27,571 bases of DNA. Source: Priapulus caudatus. Lineage: Eukaryota > Priapulida > Priapulimorpha > Priapulimorphida > Priapulidae. Position numbers and translations under genes: made by a program. Every line of letters starts with the position of its first letter. Position 1 is the first letter of the stretch. The stretch spans positions 1-27,571 of the forward strand of contig NW_014577621.1 of the NCBI RefSeq assembly GCF_000485595.1, written 5' to 3'. Below, one piece after another: positions 19,563 through 27,571 of the stretch. Under the pieces are notes generated by a model, which was given only the letters and a program-made list of their open reading frames with translations, made no database searches and was not told where the DNA came from.

Positions 19563-20254
19563 GATTTAGTTATGACTACATGTAACACGTTGACCCCGCA
19601 CAGTAACTGTTGCCATTTTATAGTGACATAGCAAACACTTTCAAAGCCCACTTGTTAACTTTCACATTCAATTTAATTCAAGTTAAATTCAAAGCCAGTT
19701 TAGGATCACTATTATATAACAAAGATGAATTATACTGAAAAACAAAACAAGCAAAAAAAAGCTGGAGGTAAGGCAAGCAGTTCACAAACAAAGCCGGCAT
19801 CGGGAACAGCGTCCGTCTACTTTTCTGTAAAATGCGGACAACGCTAGAGGTTGAGAGACGTACATGCAGTGTGTCTCCGTCCGACGTTTACATATGTTTA
19901 CGCACGAGTCTCGGAATTCGCCCCCTGCATTCTGGTCCACCGAGCAGATTTTTATTGGTCTCGCCCCCAGGGATACATCCCTGACTCCACTCATGCTAAC
20001 ATTAACATTGAGTGTCTGTCGTGGTCCCTACAGTGACGAAAATCACGAATATGAACCCCAGACATTTCGACAGGTTACAAGTGCCCTTAAAAACGGTAAA
20101 AAATAAGTATTCACATGCTATGGGTATCGGTGGTATACTATAGACATGATGCATGCAATCTTCATTGGTTAATATTGTGCAAGGGTAGCTTCCGTTGAAA
20201 TGACTTATCCATGGCATTAAGTATGACCATGCAGGAATGAGACAACGCAACACA
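19563..20254. other. Intergenic or SPTLC2 3' UTR, no feature recognised
   Basis: Open frames of 60-90 codons here are not protein-like. TTTATT at 19951-19956 (AATAAA on the minus strand) could end a long SPTLC2 transcript, but it is over 700 bases from the stop codon, so support is weak. Confidence 0.35.
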
Positions 20255-20342
20255 AGCACGCACCCATGCATTCACGGTGCCACACACGCACGCGCACACG
20301 AATGCACGCACGAACACACACGCACAGACACACACACACACG
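20255..20342. repeat. CA-rich microsatellite
   Basis: Interrupted CACACG/CACACA tract. Confidence 0.85.
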
Positions 20343-20684
20343 GCTTTGCCAGGAATACATCTGATCTGAAGCAATTGCTAGCTCTCACTGCCATTCTACA
20401 TCTACACGAATAACACTGCTAGTAACCACTGCCTAGTGAAATGTATACGTGACCAGCAAGGTCTAAGCGAACGTTACTAGTAGATTTAGTACCCAGTTTG
20501 CGAGTTTCTATCAGTATATGAATTAACAATTAACTATATCAATGCAATTATTGAACAACAGATTTGCTGTGGATCTATACAGCACAAATTTATACTGTAT
20601 GAGGCTGAAGATGATACTACTATCTTCACACGACAATCTGCATCTTGGCAGAACGCGTACGTATGTGTGCCTGCTGTGATCAGA

Positions 20685-20771
20685 TCACCACACTGCCTTC
20701 GTGGTGGGCCGCGGTCTTCTTGAATACTTCAGCAACAGTATGTCTCCAACTTCTGATATGTGCTTCAAAGC
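20685..20771 (-). CDS. SPTLC2: SPTLC2 last exon
   Basis: The acceptor TTGTTAG precedes GCT at 20771. The exon encodes [19 protein letters not shown] and ends at TGA (20687-20685) after KAVW. It matches the conserved EIDEVGDLL..KYSR end of SPTLC2 proteins. Confidence 0.9.
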   Translation of the reverse strand, partial: ALKHISEVGDILLLKYSRRPRPTTKAVW

Positions 20772-23700
20772 CTAACAATCAAAGTTTCGATTAGTACCAA
20801 CAGAGCAATGCGACATGGAAACAACATCGAATTCAGCATCGAATCGTACCATTTCATTCAGAGTATCTTTTAGCGTTATACCAACACAGAAAAGAACTTG
20901 AAGCTGTATCATTTCAACAGGTACGAGTAATCACGAGAGAAACTTCACGTATCTCAATTGAATCTATTCGTATTTGCCCAAATTTACACGTTATAGCCGC
21001 TCCATTATACGTCGACAACTACGTTACGACAACTACTATCCATCCGTACTATTTCAAATGCACCACCAACACATGTACCCATTCGTATTTGTTTTAAGGA
21101 CACATTAAGGTTTGTAGGTGAAATTTGGTAAAAATTTCAATGTCCATTTTGTTTGAGAGACATCTCTTTTATTAAATAGTTGCGTGTTTGATTGGATTTG
21201 ATGTGCAGTTACGTTGTAATGCCCTTTACAGTGGTACCTGTCCGTAACCCTGACTGTATCCTTAACAATATAGGGCAATATAGGGGACCTTTTTTGAGTC
21301 ATTGACCCCTTTGAGAATCTGGTGAAAGCTACGGACCCCTCCCCCCAGAATAATGCACAGGATTGAGAAGGATTAAGAACCCTTGATATAGGGTAAGTAC
21401 ATACATAGTCTAGCATCTCCTTGGTGTGCGCTGCGGAGAGACAGAAGCGTGCTCTCGACTCGATGATGGGAGTTGCCGGAAAACCAACTTGGACGGTGCC
21501 GATATTTCGCTCAAACATCATCCGGCCAAATGCTCTGCGAGAAAGAAATGGCAGATGATCACATAGACTCCTGCGTTTACCCTAGGGTCCCTATATACAG
21601 AGAGTTGCGCCATGACGAGTCGGGAAAAATCGGTCACGTGGTCGCTGGACGACATGTTGTTTCCAAATGGATACGCACGGCTATGGCCGTAAGAAAGTGT
21701 ACAATTAAATTATCATATAGCGCGAACGATTTGAGTTACATTTCTAGAAATCTAGATACACATAGACACATGTCTTAGCTATAATCTCTGTAAATTTTGA
21801 GTTTATTGAAGCACGATTAGTCTAATTAATTACTACGGACCATTGTACAGCGTATCCATACAGCGCTGTACTTAAGCGGCAGCGGTGAGAATCCATTTGG
21901 AAACAAAATGGCGTCAAATCCTGAGTTGGCGCAACTCTCTGTATACAGGGACCCTAGTTTACCCTTATATACAATTTCTTGTTAATCAACATCACAGAGG
22001 TCATTTAAAGCACAGAAAGGCTCATAAAGCAAAGAATTCTAACCAGATGACTCAGAAATGAAGATGCTTACAGAAGACATTAAATTATAAAATACAAGAA
22101 AACATGTAATAATGCTTAAGGGAGAGAAATGTTTAGGAAACAAGTATAATCAAGTGGTAATTAACATGAATGCATGAACTTGTGCATACACGGTGCCAAC
22201 ACATCTCGAGTTACCGCACGACATCAAAACGGGGAATGTATTCGATAATGTCATAGAATACGTAGAACAAGTAGTATCGCATCGCGATGTGGGCTATGTA
22301 ATAATATAATACCAACACTAAAGATTCTAAAACCACTAACATTCTATTCTATTATTAATTATTTTTTATATAACATTAATGTTCTAATTAAGACGTAATG
22401 AATGAACTTACGCAATCTTTGCAGGCATGTAGATGAGCATTGGCACTACAGGGGAGTCATCATTGCCATACACAATGAAGCCCATTTCCTTTAGCCGATT
22501 CCTAAAATATTTGGCATTGCGTGCAAGTTGGAATATCCTTCTCTGTCCTGAAACCGACAACAAGGATTGCAATGCAGCTCGCGTTGCAAAAACATAAATG
22601 TTATAATAGAATATATAATGGAAGTTAATCGATTAATTAAAACGTTATTTGGAAGTGGCGCCATCTGCAACAAAATTTGTTTCATGAGCATCACATCACG
22701 CGCGTATGCTGCGTCATTTATAATCTCGTTATAGACTAAAAGATGCCTCAACACTGCACAAAAATTCTGTGCTACTGTGCTGAGAAACTGCATGACTCGG
22801 TGAATGCAGCACATGTACCTTCGTCCGGACACAGATCTCCCATGATGACCTTTGTTGTCGTGATGATCTGTTGGGCGACCGGTGGGGAGATGCTAGTGGC
22901 ATAGACAACGCTGTGGGATTTTGCACGCAGGTGATCGACCAGCCTCTACAAATACAATTACAATACAATACAATACAATACAATACAATACAATACAATA
23001 CAAGAGCGGTGGGGAGATGCTAGTGGCATAGACAACGCTGTGGGATTTTGCACGCAGGTGATCGACCAGCCTCTACAAATACAATTACAAACACGACAAA
23101 CACAATACAATACAATACAATACAATACAATATGATACAATACAAGACAATACGATACAATACAAGACTGGTGGGGAGATGCTAGTGGCATAAACGACAC
23201 TGTAAGTTTGCACGCAGGTGATCGACCAGCCTCTACAAATACAAATACAATACAATACAATACAATACAATACAATACAATACAATACAATATGATACAA
23301 TACAAGACAATGCGATACAATACAAGACCGGTGGAGAGATGCTAGTGGCATAGACAACGCTGTGGGAGTTTGCACGCAGGTGATCGACCAGCCTCTACAA
23401 ATACAATTACAAACACAATACAATACAATACAATACAATACAATACAATACAATACAATACAATACAATACAATACAATACAATACAATATGATACAATA
23501 CAATACAATACAAGACAATACGATACAATACAAGACCGGTGGGGAGATGCTAGTGGCATAAATGACACTGTAAGTTTGCACGCAGGTGATCGACCAGCCT
23601 CTACAAATACAATTACAAATACAATACAATACAATACTATACAATATGATACAATACAAGAGCGGTGGGGAGATGATAGTGGCATAGACGACGTTTTGGG

Positions 23701-26700
23701 ATTTTGCACGCAGGTGGTCGACCAGCCTCTACAAATACAATAATTACAAACACAATACAATACGATACAATACAAGTACAAATACAATACGATACAATAC
23801 AAGTACAAATACAATTACAATTTAGCCATCATAGCCATAACCACAGAGCGGTTACAAAGTCCCATCACGAATGAGCCACCGCTTGTAATTTTGTAAGGAT
23901 TATTGAGCAAATGTAGCCGGTTGCAGTGCGGAAACTCTCTCGAGTAAAGCTCAGACAAATTTAGTCAAACTCCAGTTTGACGTCAACACGCGGACAGTCA
24001 CCACTACCCGCACTGATTCGTGTTCCACTTCGCTGATACCTTCGGGCCAGCAATGTAGCTGCCTGCCGTACCGAAACTCTTCCACAACGTTCACAAAGCT
24101 CTTTACCGCCACACCAAAATTCTTTGTAAAGCTCAATTGAATTTAGCGCACCGCAATTATAACGTTAAACCTAGCCTCACACCGGTTGAACTCACATGCA
24201 GTCACCCCTACCCCCACCGATTTACCAAACGCCACTGCGACATCTGCCGATACCTTTGAGCCGGCAATGCAGCCGGCCGTCGCGCCAAAACTCTTACGAG
24301 TAAACCCCAATCAAAAATTCAAATTTCAAAAATCTGATTCGCATTCCCCATCGCAGATACCTTTGAGCCAGAGATTTAAACCTGGACAGTCACCCCTACC
24401 CCCACCGATTGAGCACGCCACTGACATTTGAGCCAGCGATGTATCCGTCCACCGCGCCAAAACTCTTCCGGGTAAACCCCAATCAGATTTTTGATTCGAG
24501 TTCGAAAATTTCAAATTTCAAAAATCTGATTCGCGTTTAACCTCGCTATATACCTTCGATCCAGCGATGTATCCGCCTGCGGCGCCGAAGCTCTTAGTGA
24601 AGGTTCCCATCATGACGTCAACGTCGCGCGGCTCGCATCCCCAGTACTCGACGACGCCGCGGCCCGTGCCACCCATCGCGCCGATGCTATGCGCCTCGTC
24701 GACGTACAGGTACGCCTTGTACTTCTTCTTCAGCTGTACGATGTCTGGCAGACGCACGACGGCGCCCTCCATGCTGCAGCAGACGACGGGCCGGTTAGCG
24801 GGTTGGGAGGGGGGCGGGACGACGCGAGGTAGCTCACGGTACGATCCGTATCACGATACACCTGTTACAATATGATCCGTATCACGGTACACCTGTTACA
24901 ATATGATCCGCTAATCACGGTACACCTGTACAAATGTGTATCACATACAGCCTGTACATATGATCCGTATCACAGATACACCTGTTACAATATGCATCCG
25001 TAATCAGCGCATCACAACCTGTTACACATATGATCCGTATCACGATACACCTTATACAAATATGATCCGGTATCACGATACACCTGTCACAATCAATGAT
25101 CCGTGATCACAGATACACCTGTTACAATAGAATCCGATATCACGATACACCTGTTACAATATGATCCGTATCACGATACACCTGTTACAATATGATCCGT
25201 ATCACGATACACCTGTTACAATATGATCCGTATCACGATACACCTGTTACAATATGATCCGTATCACGATACACCTGTTACATATGCAATCCGTATCACG
25301 GATACACCTGTCACAAATGATCCGTATCACGATACACCTGTTACAATATGATCCGTATCACGATACACCTTTCGCGACACGATCCGTATCACGATACAGC
25401 TTTCGCAACGCGATCCGTATCGCGATACAGCTTCTTTCATCATACGATCCACGACACACCTTCGATGCCCGTTTTCGATAGTCACAAGATTAAAGGGACG
25501 ACGCGGTGCTAGCTCGCAGTACGACCCGCGTCGCGACACACTTTTTTCATGATACGTTTACGATATTGGAGGCAGGCATTTACACTGGTAAGATACTTTA
25601 CTTGAAGAAGGAGAGCTTACTGAGCTCTTAGCATATTCAAGCTATAAACCCTCACAAGCATATATATATATGCAGTATGCAGCAGCCTGTTTATAGCAGG
25701 AGGAAGAACAGGTACAGTAAAAACCTCCATGGAGCTTCGAAATGGATCATTAAACCAGTCGATGAGGATTTAAAATTACCGACGTTTACGTAACAGGGAA
25801 AATCAATGAGACACAAGCGAAATTGTCGTTTATGGCGCAGGTGTATCTATCGGACATACCTGTAGATTCCTTCTACAACAATGAGAATCTTTTTGTAGGG
25901 TCTGTGAGTTCTATGCTGTCCGTAGACAACCGCATCCAATAGGATCGACTCAAGATCTTTCATATCTAAATAGTAAACAATGCTGTAAGAACCCCCTCCA
26001 TGTAAATATATATAAAGCTAGACATGCTGTTATGCTCGAAAAAACATTACTAGTAATCAGGATGCATTTCAAACCTAAAACTCCTAACATCTATACACGT
26101 GGAGCTTAATTTAATCATTATATAACCACGACATGCTAACGCTCTTAATAGATTTAACATATCAGAACCATCAACAACTTATATAGTTGATATGAACACA
26201 AAAACAACTGAGTATACACAAAAATAAAATAGCCTACCATTGTGCTTGAAAACCTTAATCGTTGCTCCTGACAATCTAGATCCAAGAACAAGGGAAGCGT
26301 GGTTTAACGAATCACTTATTATCAAGCATCCCTGAAACATAAAAACAGAAGGTAAGAATACATTATTATCAAAATTCAAGTAACGCACTACAGGTACATA
26401 TATATGCTCGACACCATTTCTAATACAATGATTTTCAAGTTGCACATGTCCTAATCATAGAATTAAAAAATTGTATAGCCTAGGGATCTTAGTTTCTACA
26501 TAGAATTAAATCGAAAACAGCTCGCAGCCCCCCATCAACCATTATGACATGGAATAGTAAATATATACATATATAGTAACAGGAGCTAATAATGACAAAT
26601 TTGTCATTATTAGCTCCTGATAGTATATATATAGTATATACATGGACATAGACATAGTATAGCCTAGAGATGAAGCACACAGCAGCACTTACCTTACTAA

Positions 26701-26817
26701 CTAAACAAGGCATATTCATAGCGTTGGTGGCAAAACCCATTCCAAAGCAGATGGCGTCTTCCGTGCCGAGAAAACGAGAGATCAGCTGCTCTAGCTCTAC
26801 GTGTATCGCCATTGTGC
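20685..26817 (-). CDS. SPTLC2: Serine palmitoyltransferase subunit 2 (SPTLC2), 3' eight exons, 5' partial
   Basis: SPTLC2 is the PLP-binding subunit of serine palmitoyltransferase, which condenses serine with palmitoyl-CoA at the ER in the first committed step of sphingolipid synthesis. Exons in transcript order are 26693-26817, 26238-26331, 25860-25965, 24554-24773, 22819-22945, 22412-22547, 21405-21534 and 20685-20771. All introns are GT-AG, and all phases (0,1,2,0,1,2,0) join into 341 codons plus stop. Diagnostic stretches are [80 protein letters not shown] with the PLP lysine, [22 protein letters not shown], and [20 protein letters not shown]. About the first 200 residues, including the usual membrane anchor, are outside the window. 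The tail after KYSRRPRP is shorter than in human SPTLC2. SPTLC1 is excluded because it lacks this lysine. Confidence 0.95.
21405..21534 (-). CDS. SPTLC2: SPTLC2 exon: [22 protein letters not shown]
   Basis: The acceptor TCTCGCAG and donor TAT|GTATGT bound 130 bases. It encodes [18 protein letters not shown], the substrate-binding [20 protein letters not shown] and EMLDY. A hAT-like MITE lies 48 bases upstream of the acceptor, so the branch site must be in that gap or in the MITE. Confidence 0.95.
21583..21956. mobile_element. hAT-like MITE (374 bp) in an SPTLC2 intron
   Basis: Inverted ends TAGGGTCCCT.TATACAGAG, continuing AGTTGCGCC, are flanked by a perfect 8-bp duplication GTTTACCC at 21575-21582 and 21957-21964. 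A second inner inverted pair, GTTTCCAAATGGAT, lies within. The interior at about 21718-21835 is the reverse complement of repeat R2 at 4527 and 4786. Confidence 0.9.
22412..22547 (-). CDS. SPTLC2: SPTLC2 exon: [21 protein letters not shown]
   Basis: The acceptor TCGGTTTCAG and donor ATTGC|GTAAGT bound 136 bases. It encodes [31 protein letters not shown] and [13 protein letters not shown], close to the human [17 protein letters not shown] region. Confidence 0.95.
22819..22945 (-). CDS. SPTLC2: SPTLC2 exon: [14 protein letters not shown]
   Basis: The acceptor TATTTGTAG precedes AGG at 22945 and the donor GAAG|GTACAT follows 22819. It encodes [37 protein letters not shown] and CPDE. It is the only complete copy: the 5' half of this exon with its acceptor is repeated five times in the intron just upstream (23005-23755). 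Confidence 0.95.
22946..23820. repeat. Tandem array of exon-5'-half copies joined by TACAA satellite
   Basis: Five copies of the acceptor side of the SPTLC2 exon at 22819-22945 lie at about 23005-23090, 23165-23250, 23326-23415, 23534-23618 and 23660-23755. Each keeps the TTTGTAG acceptor and about 70 bases of exon as far as ATCTCCCCACCG, then breaks into a TACAA/ATACA pentanucleotide repeat. None has the exon's second half or donor. Copies two and four of the array carry a frameshifted variant (GTAAGTTTGCACG on the plus strand); the others resemble the real exon. Confidence 0.9.
24027..24480. repeat. Degenerate array of exon-3'-end plus donor copies
   Basis: Copies of the end of the SPTLC2 exon at 24554-24773 (encoding [17 protein letters not shown]) recur downstream at about 24036-24085, 24100-24135, 24249-24295, 24350-24378 and 24424-24470. 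They share words such as CCAGCGATGTATCCG and GCGCCAAAACTCTT on the plus strand. Several keep an AAG|GTATC-like donor. Intervening DNA such as AAATTTCAAAAATCTGATTCG is repeated too and matches the DNA just after the real donor, so the duplicated unit spanned the exon-intron border. Confidence 0.8.
24554..24773 (-). CDS. SPTLC2: SPTLC2 exon with PLP lysine
   Basis: The acceptor GTCTGCTGCAG and donor TCGAAG|GTATAT bound 220 bases. It encodes [39 protein letters not shown] and [20 protein letters not shown]. The lysine codon, about 24593-24595, forms the internal aldimine with PLP, and the Asp of VDEAH contacts the cofactor ring. It is more GC-rich than neighbouring exons. Confidence 0.97.
24842..25440. 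repeat. 31-bp tandem minisatellite, about 19 units, in SPTLC2 intron
   Basis: The consensus unit is GATCCGTATCACGATACACC followed by TGTTACAATAT. Units from about 25126 to 25270 are nearly identical; both flanks are degenerate with single-base indels. GTATC and GATAC inside each unit are inverted. GACGACGCG and TAGCTC words occur at both ends of the array (about 24818 and 25498). Confidence 0.9.
25860..25965 (-). CDS. SPTLC2: SPTLC2 exon: [11 protein letters not shown]
   Basis: The acceptor TACTATTTAG and donor TACAG|GTATGT bound 106 bases. It encodes [20 protein letters not shown] and [14 protein letters not shown], matching the human region before SMEGS. Confidence 0.95.
26238..26331 (-). 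CDS. SPTLC2: SPTLC2 exon: [18 protein letters not shown]
   Basis: The acceptor TATGTTTCAG and donor AATG|GTAGGC bound 94 bases. It encodes [20 protein letters not shown] and [11 protein letters not shown], strongly conserved in SPTLC2. Confidence 0.95.
26580..26619. repeat. Perfect 40-bp palindrome in SPTLC2 intron
   Basis: CAGGAGCTAATAATGACAAA is followed directly by its exact reverse complement, with no loop. TATATA-type sequence flanks it. Its ends match the TCARGAGY-type palindromes at 13125-14023. It begins 74 bases after an SPTLC2 donor site. Confidence 0.9.
26693..26817 (-). CDS. SPTLC2: SPTLC2 first visible exon: [20 protein letters not shown]
   Basis: The acceptor TGTTGATAG before 26817 starts the exon in phase 1, and the donor AGTAAG|GTAAGT ends it. 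It encodes [20 protein letters not shown] and [20 protein letters not shown]. The preceding exon was not found within the window. Confidence 0.93.
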
Positions 26818-26977
26818 CTATCAACATAGTACCAGAAACCGGGGGCCATGTTGTCAGAAACTAAATTAGTCTTCAGGATCATTAATTTTTCACATAGACT
26901 ATACCTCGTATCGCCATCGTTCCTAGCAACATGGTACCAGAAACCGAGGCCACATTGTCAAAAAACTAATTTAGTCT
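26803..26977. repeat. Duplication of an SPTLC2 acceptor and exon start
   Basis: 26803-26872 (exon start, acceptor and upstream intron) is repeated at 26908-26977 with roughly four-fifths identity by eye. Shared words include GTATCGCCAT, TACCAGAAACCG and TTAGTCT. The upstream copy keeps an AG acceptor followed by GAACGATGGCGATAC. Confidence 0.8.
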
Positions 26978-27033
26978 GAAAATTTTTCGAGCAGATGGGA
27001 CCTCTATACGCTGCATACGAGCAACCCATGACG

Positions 27034-27122
27034 TTACCATGTTTCTGTCATTAGTCTACGAGAAAATATTTACATTAATACTAATGTTGTAGCTAATTTT
27101 GTTTATATGACAATTGTCCCCA
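27034..27122 (+). repeat. Dispersed repeat R3, copy in SPTLC2 intron
   Basis: Same word order as 9879-9968 in the kinase gene: TTACCAT.TTTCTGTCA, TCTACGAGA and ACTAATGTTG followed by TAATTTTGT. The ends are undefined. Confidence 0.65.
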
Positions 27123-27263
27123 GACTATTACAACTGCAAAGAGTATACCACTACCAGACGACGAATACTATCATTCACGAATTAAATTACTTCCACGAAT
27201 GCACACGCGGGATTATTCACTCACGAATACGGCTGTGTACAAATGAAAAAAAGGTAAAGAAAC

Positions 27264-27571
27264 ACATTATGTATCGCTTCAAACATTCCTCTGAAACGTG
27301 CTTGTTTTACGTGAAACCTCGGCACATTACGCGTCACTTCCAATGCTTCTGCTGTCTGAAACGCGTTTGATCTACGCGAAACCTCAGCACATTGCATTTC
27401 ACTTCCAATGCTTCTGCTGTCTGAAACGCGTTTGATCTACGCGAAACCTCAGCACATTGCATTTCACTTCCAATGCTTCTGCTGTCTGAAACGCGTTTGA
27501 TCTACGCGAAACCTCAGCACATTGCATTTCACTTCCAATGCTTCTGCTGTCTGAAACGCGTTTGATCTACG
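27264..27571. repeat. 65-bp tandem repeat running off the window
   Basis: ACGCGTTTGATCTACGCG recurs with a 65-base period at 27361, 27426, 27491 and 27556. The units from 27361 on look identical by eye. Earlier units, from about 27264, are diverged. No coding role is apparent, and the array continues beyond the window. Confidence 0.9.

Noticed and set aside
22946-23760. CRISPR-like look of repeated blocks with variable spacers
   Set aside because: The blocks are halves of a eukaryotic exon and the spacers are a simple pentanucleotide repeat. The locus is an animal intron.
22729-23814. Long minus-strand frames reading [12 protein letters not shown] repeats
   Set aside because: They are translations of the TACAA pentanucleotide repeat with embedded exon fragments. 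The hydrophobic pattern is forced by the repeat and there is no independent protein.
24842-25860. Origin of the 31-bp minisatellite from the start of the intron after the exon at 25860-25965
   Set aside because: Only GATACACCTG and a TCCG word are shared, and on the opposite strand. This is too short to separate from chance.
26818-27571. Upstream SPTLC2 exon encoding the YNYLGFA region
   Set aside because: No minus-strand frame with this conserved region or a matching phase-1 donor was found. It is probably beyond the window.

Overview
The window reads as nuclear DNA of an invertebrate animal. It holds two intron-containing metazoan genes, TTAGGG-type telomere-like repeats inside mobile elements, many short non-autonomous DNA transposons, and abundant CA, TA and GATA microsatellites. 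The Shark/HTK16-type kinase argues against a vertebrate: the family is known from cnidarians, insects and other invertebrates, and I know of no vertebrate member. I cannot name the phylum.

Layout. Positions 1-7367 contain no host gene. They hold low-complexity DNA, a decayed FLYWCH/MULE transposase on the minus strand (about 2150-3330), microsatellites, dispersed repeats and a PIF/Harbinger-like MITE. Positions 7368-12488 (+) carry a four-exon gene for a 761-residue tyrosine kinase with SH2, ankyrin, SH2 and kinase domains in that order; all splice phases agree. A hAT-like MITE starts 34 bp after its stop codon. Positions 12489-20684 are intergenic and crowded with foldback elements: a 784-bp palindrome, several small palindromes with TCARGAGY-like ends, three copies of a palindromic MITE with a CCCTAA core and 9-bp target duplications, and a 171-bp element with perfect 41-bp inverted ends. 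Positions 20685-26817 (-) carry the last eight coding exons of serine palmitoyltransferase subunit 2 (SPTLC2), again with consistent phases. Its 5' exons lie beyond the window. The far right end is a 65-bp tandem repeat that runs off the edge.

The two genes converge and show no functional link. The kinase belongs to the Syk/ZAP-70-related group that signals from ITAM-type receptors. SPTLC2 makes the first committed intermediate of sphingolipid synthesis.

The most unusual structure is in SPTLC2. One intron has both of its exon borders copied into arrays: the donor-side end of the upstream exon recurs about five times after that exon, and the acceptor-side half of the downstream exon recurs five times before that exon, joined by a TACAA pentanucleotide satellite. 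A similar border duplication lies before the first exon visible in the window. A second theme is that unrelated foldback elements carry telomere-like cores.
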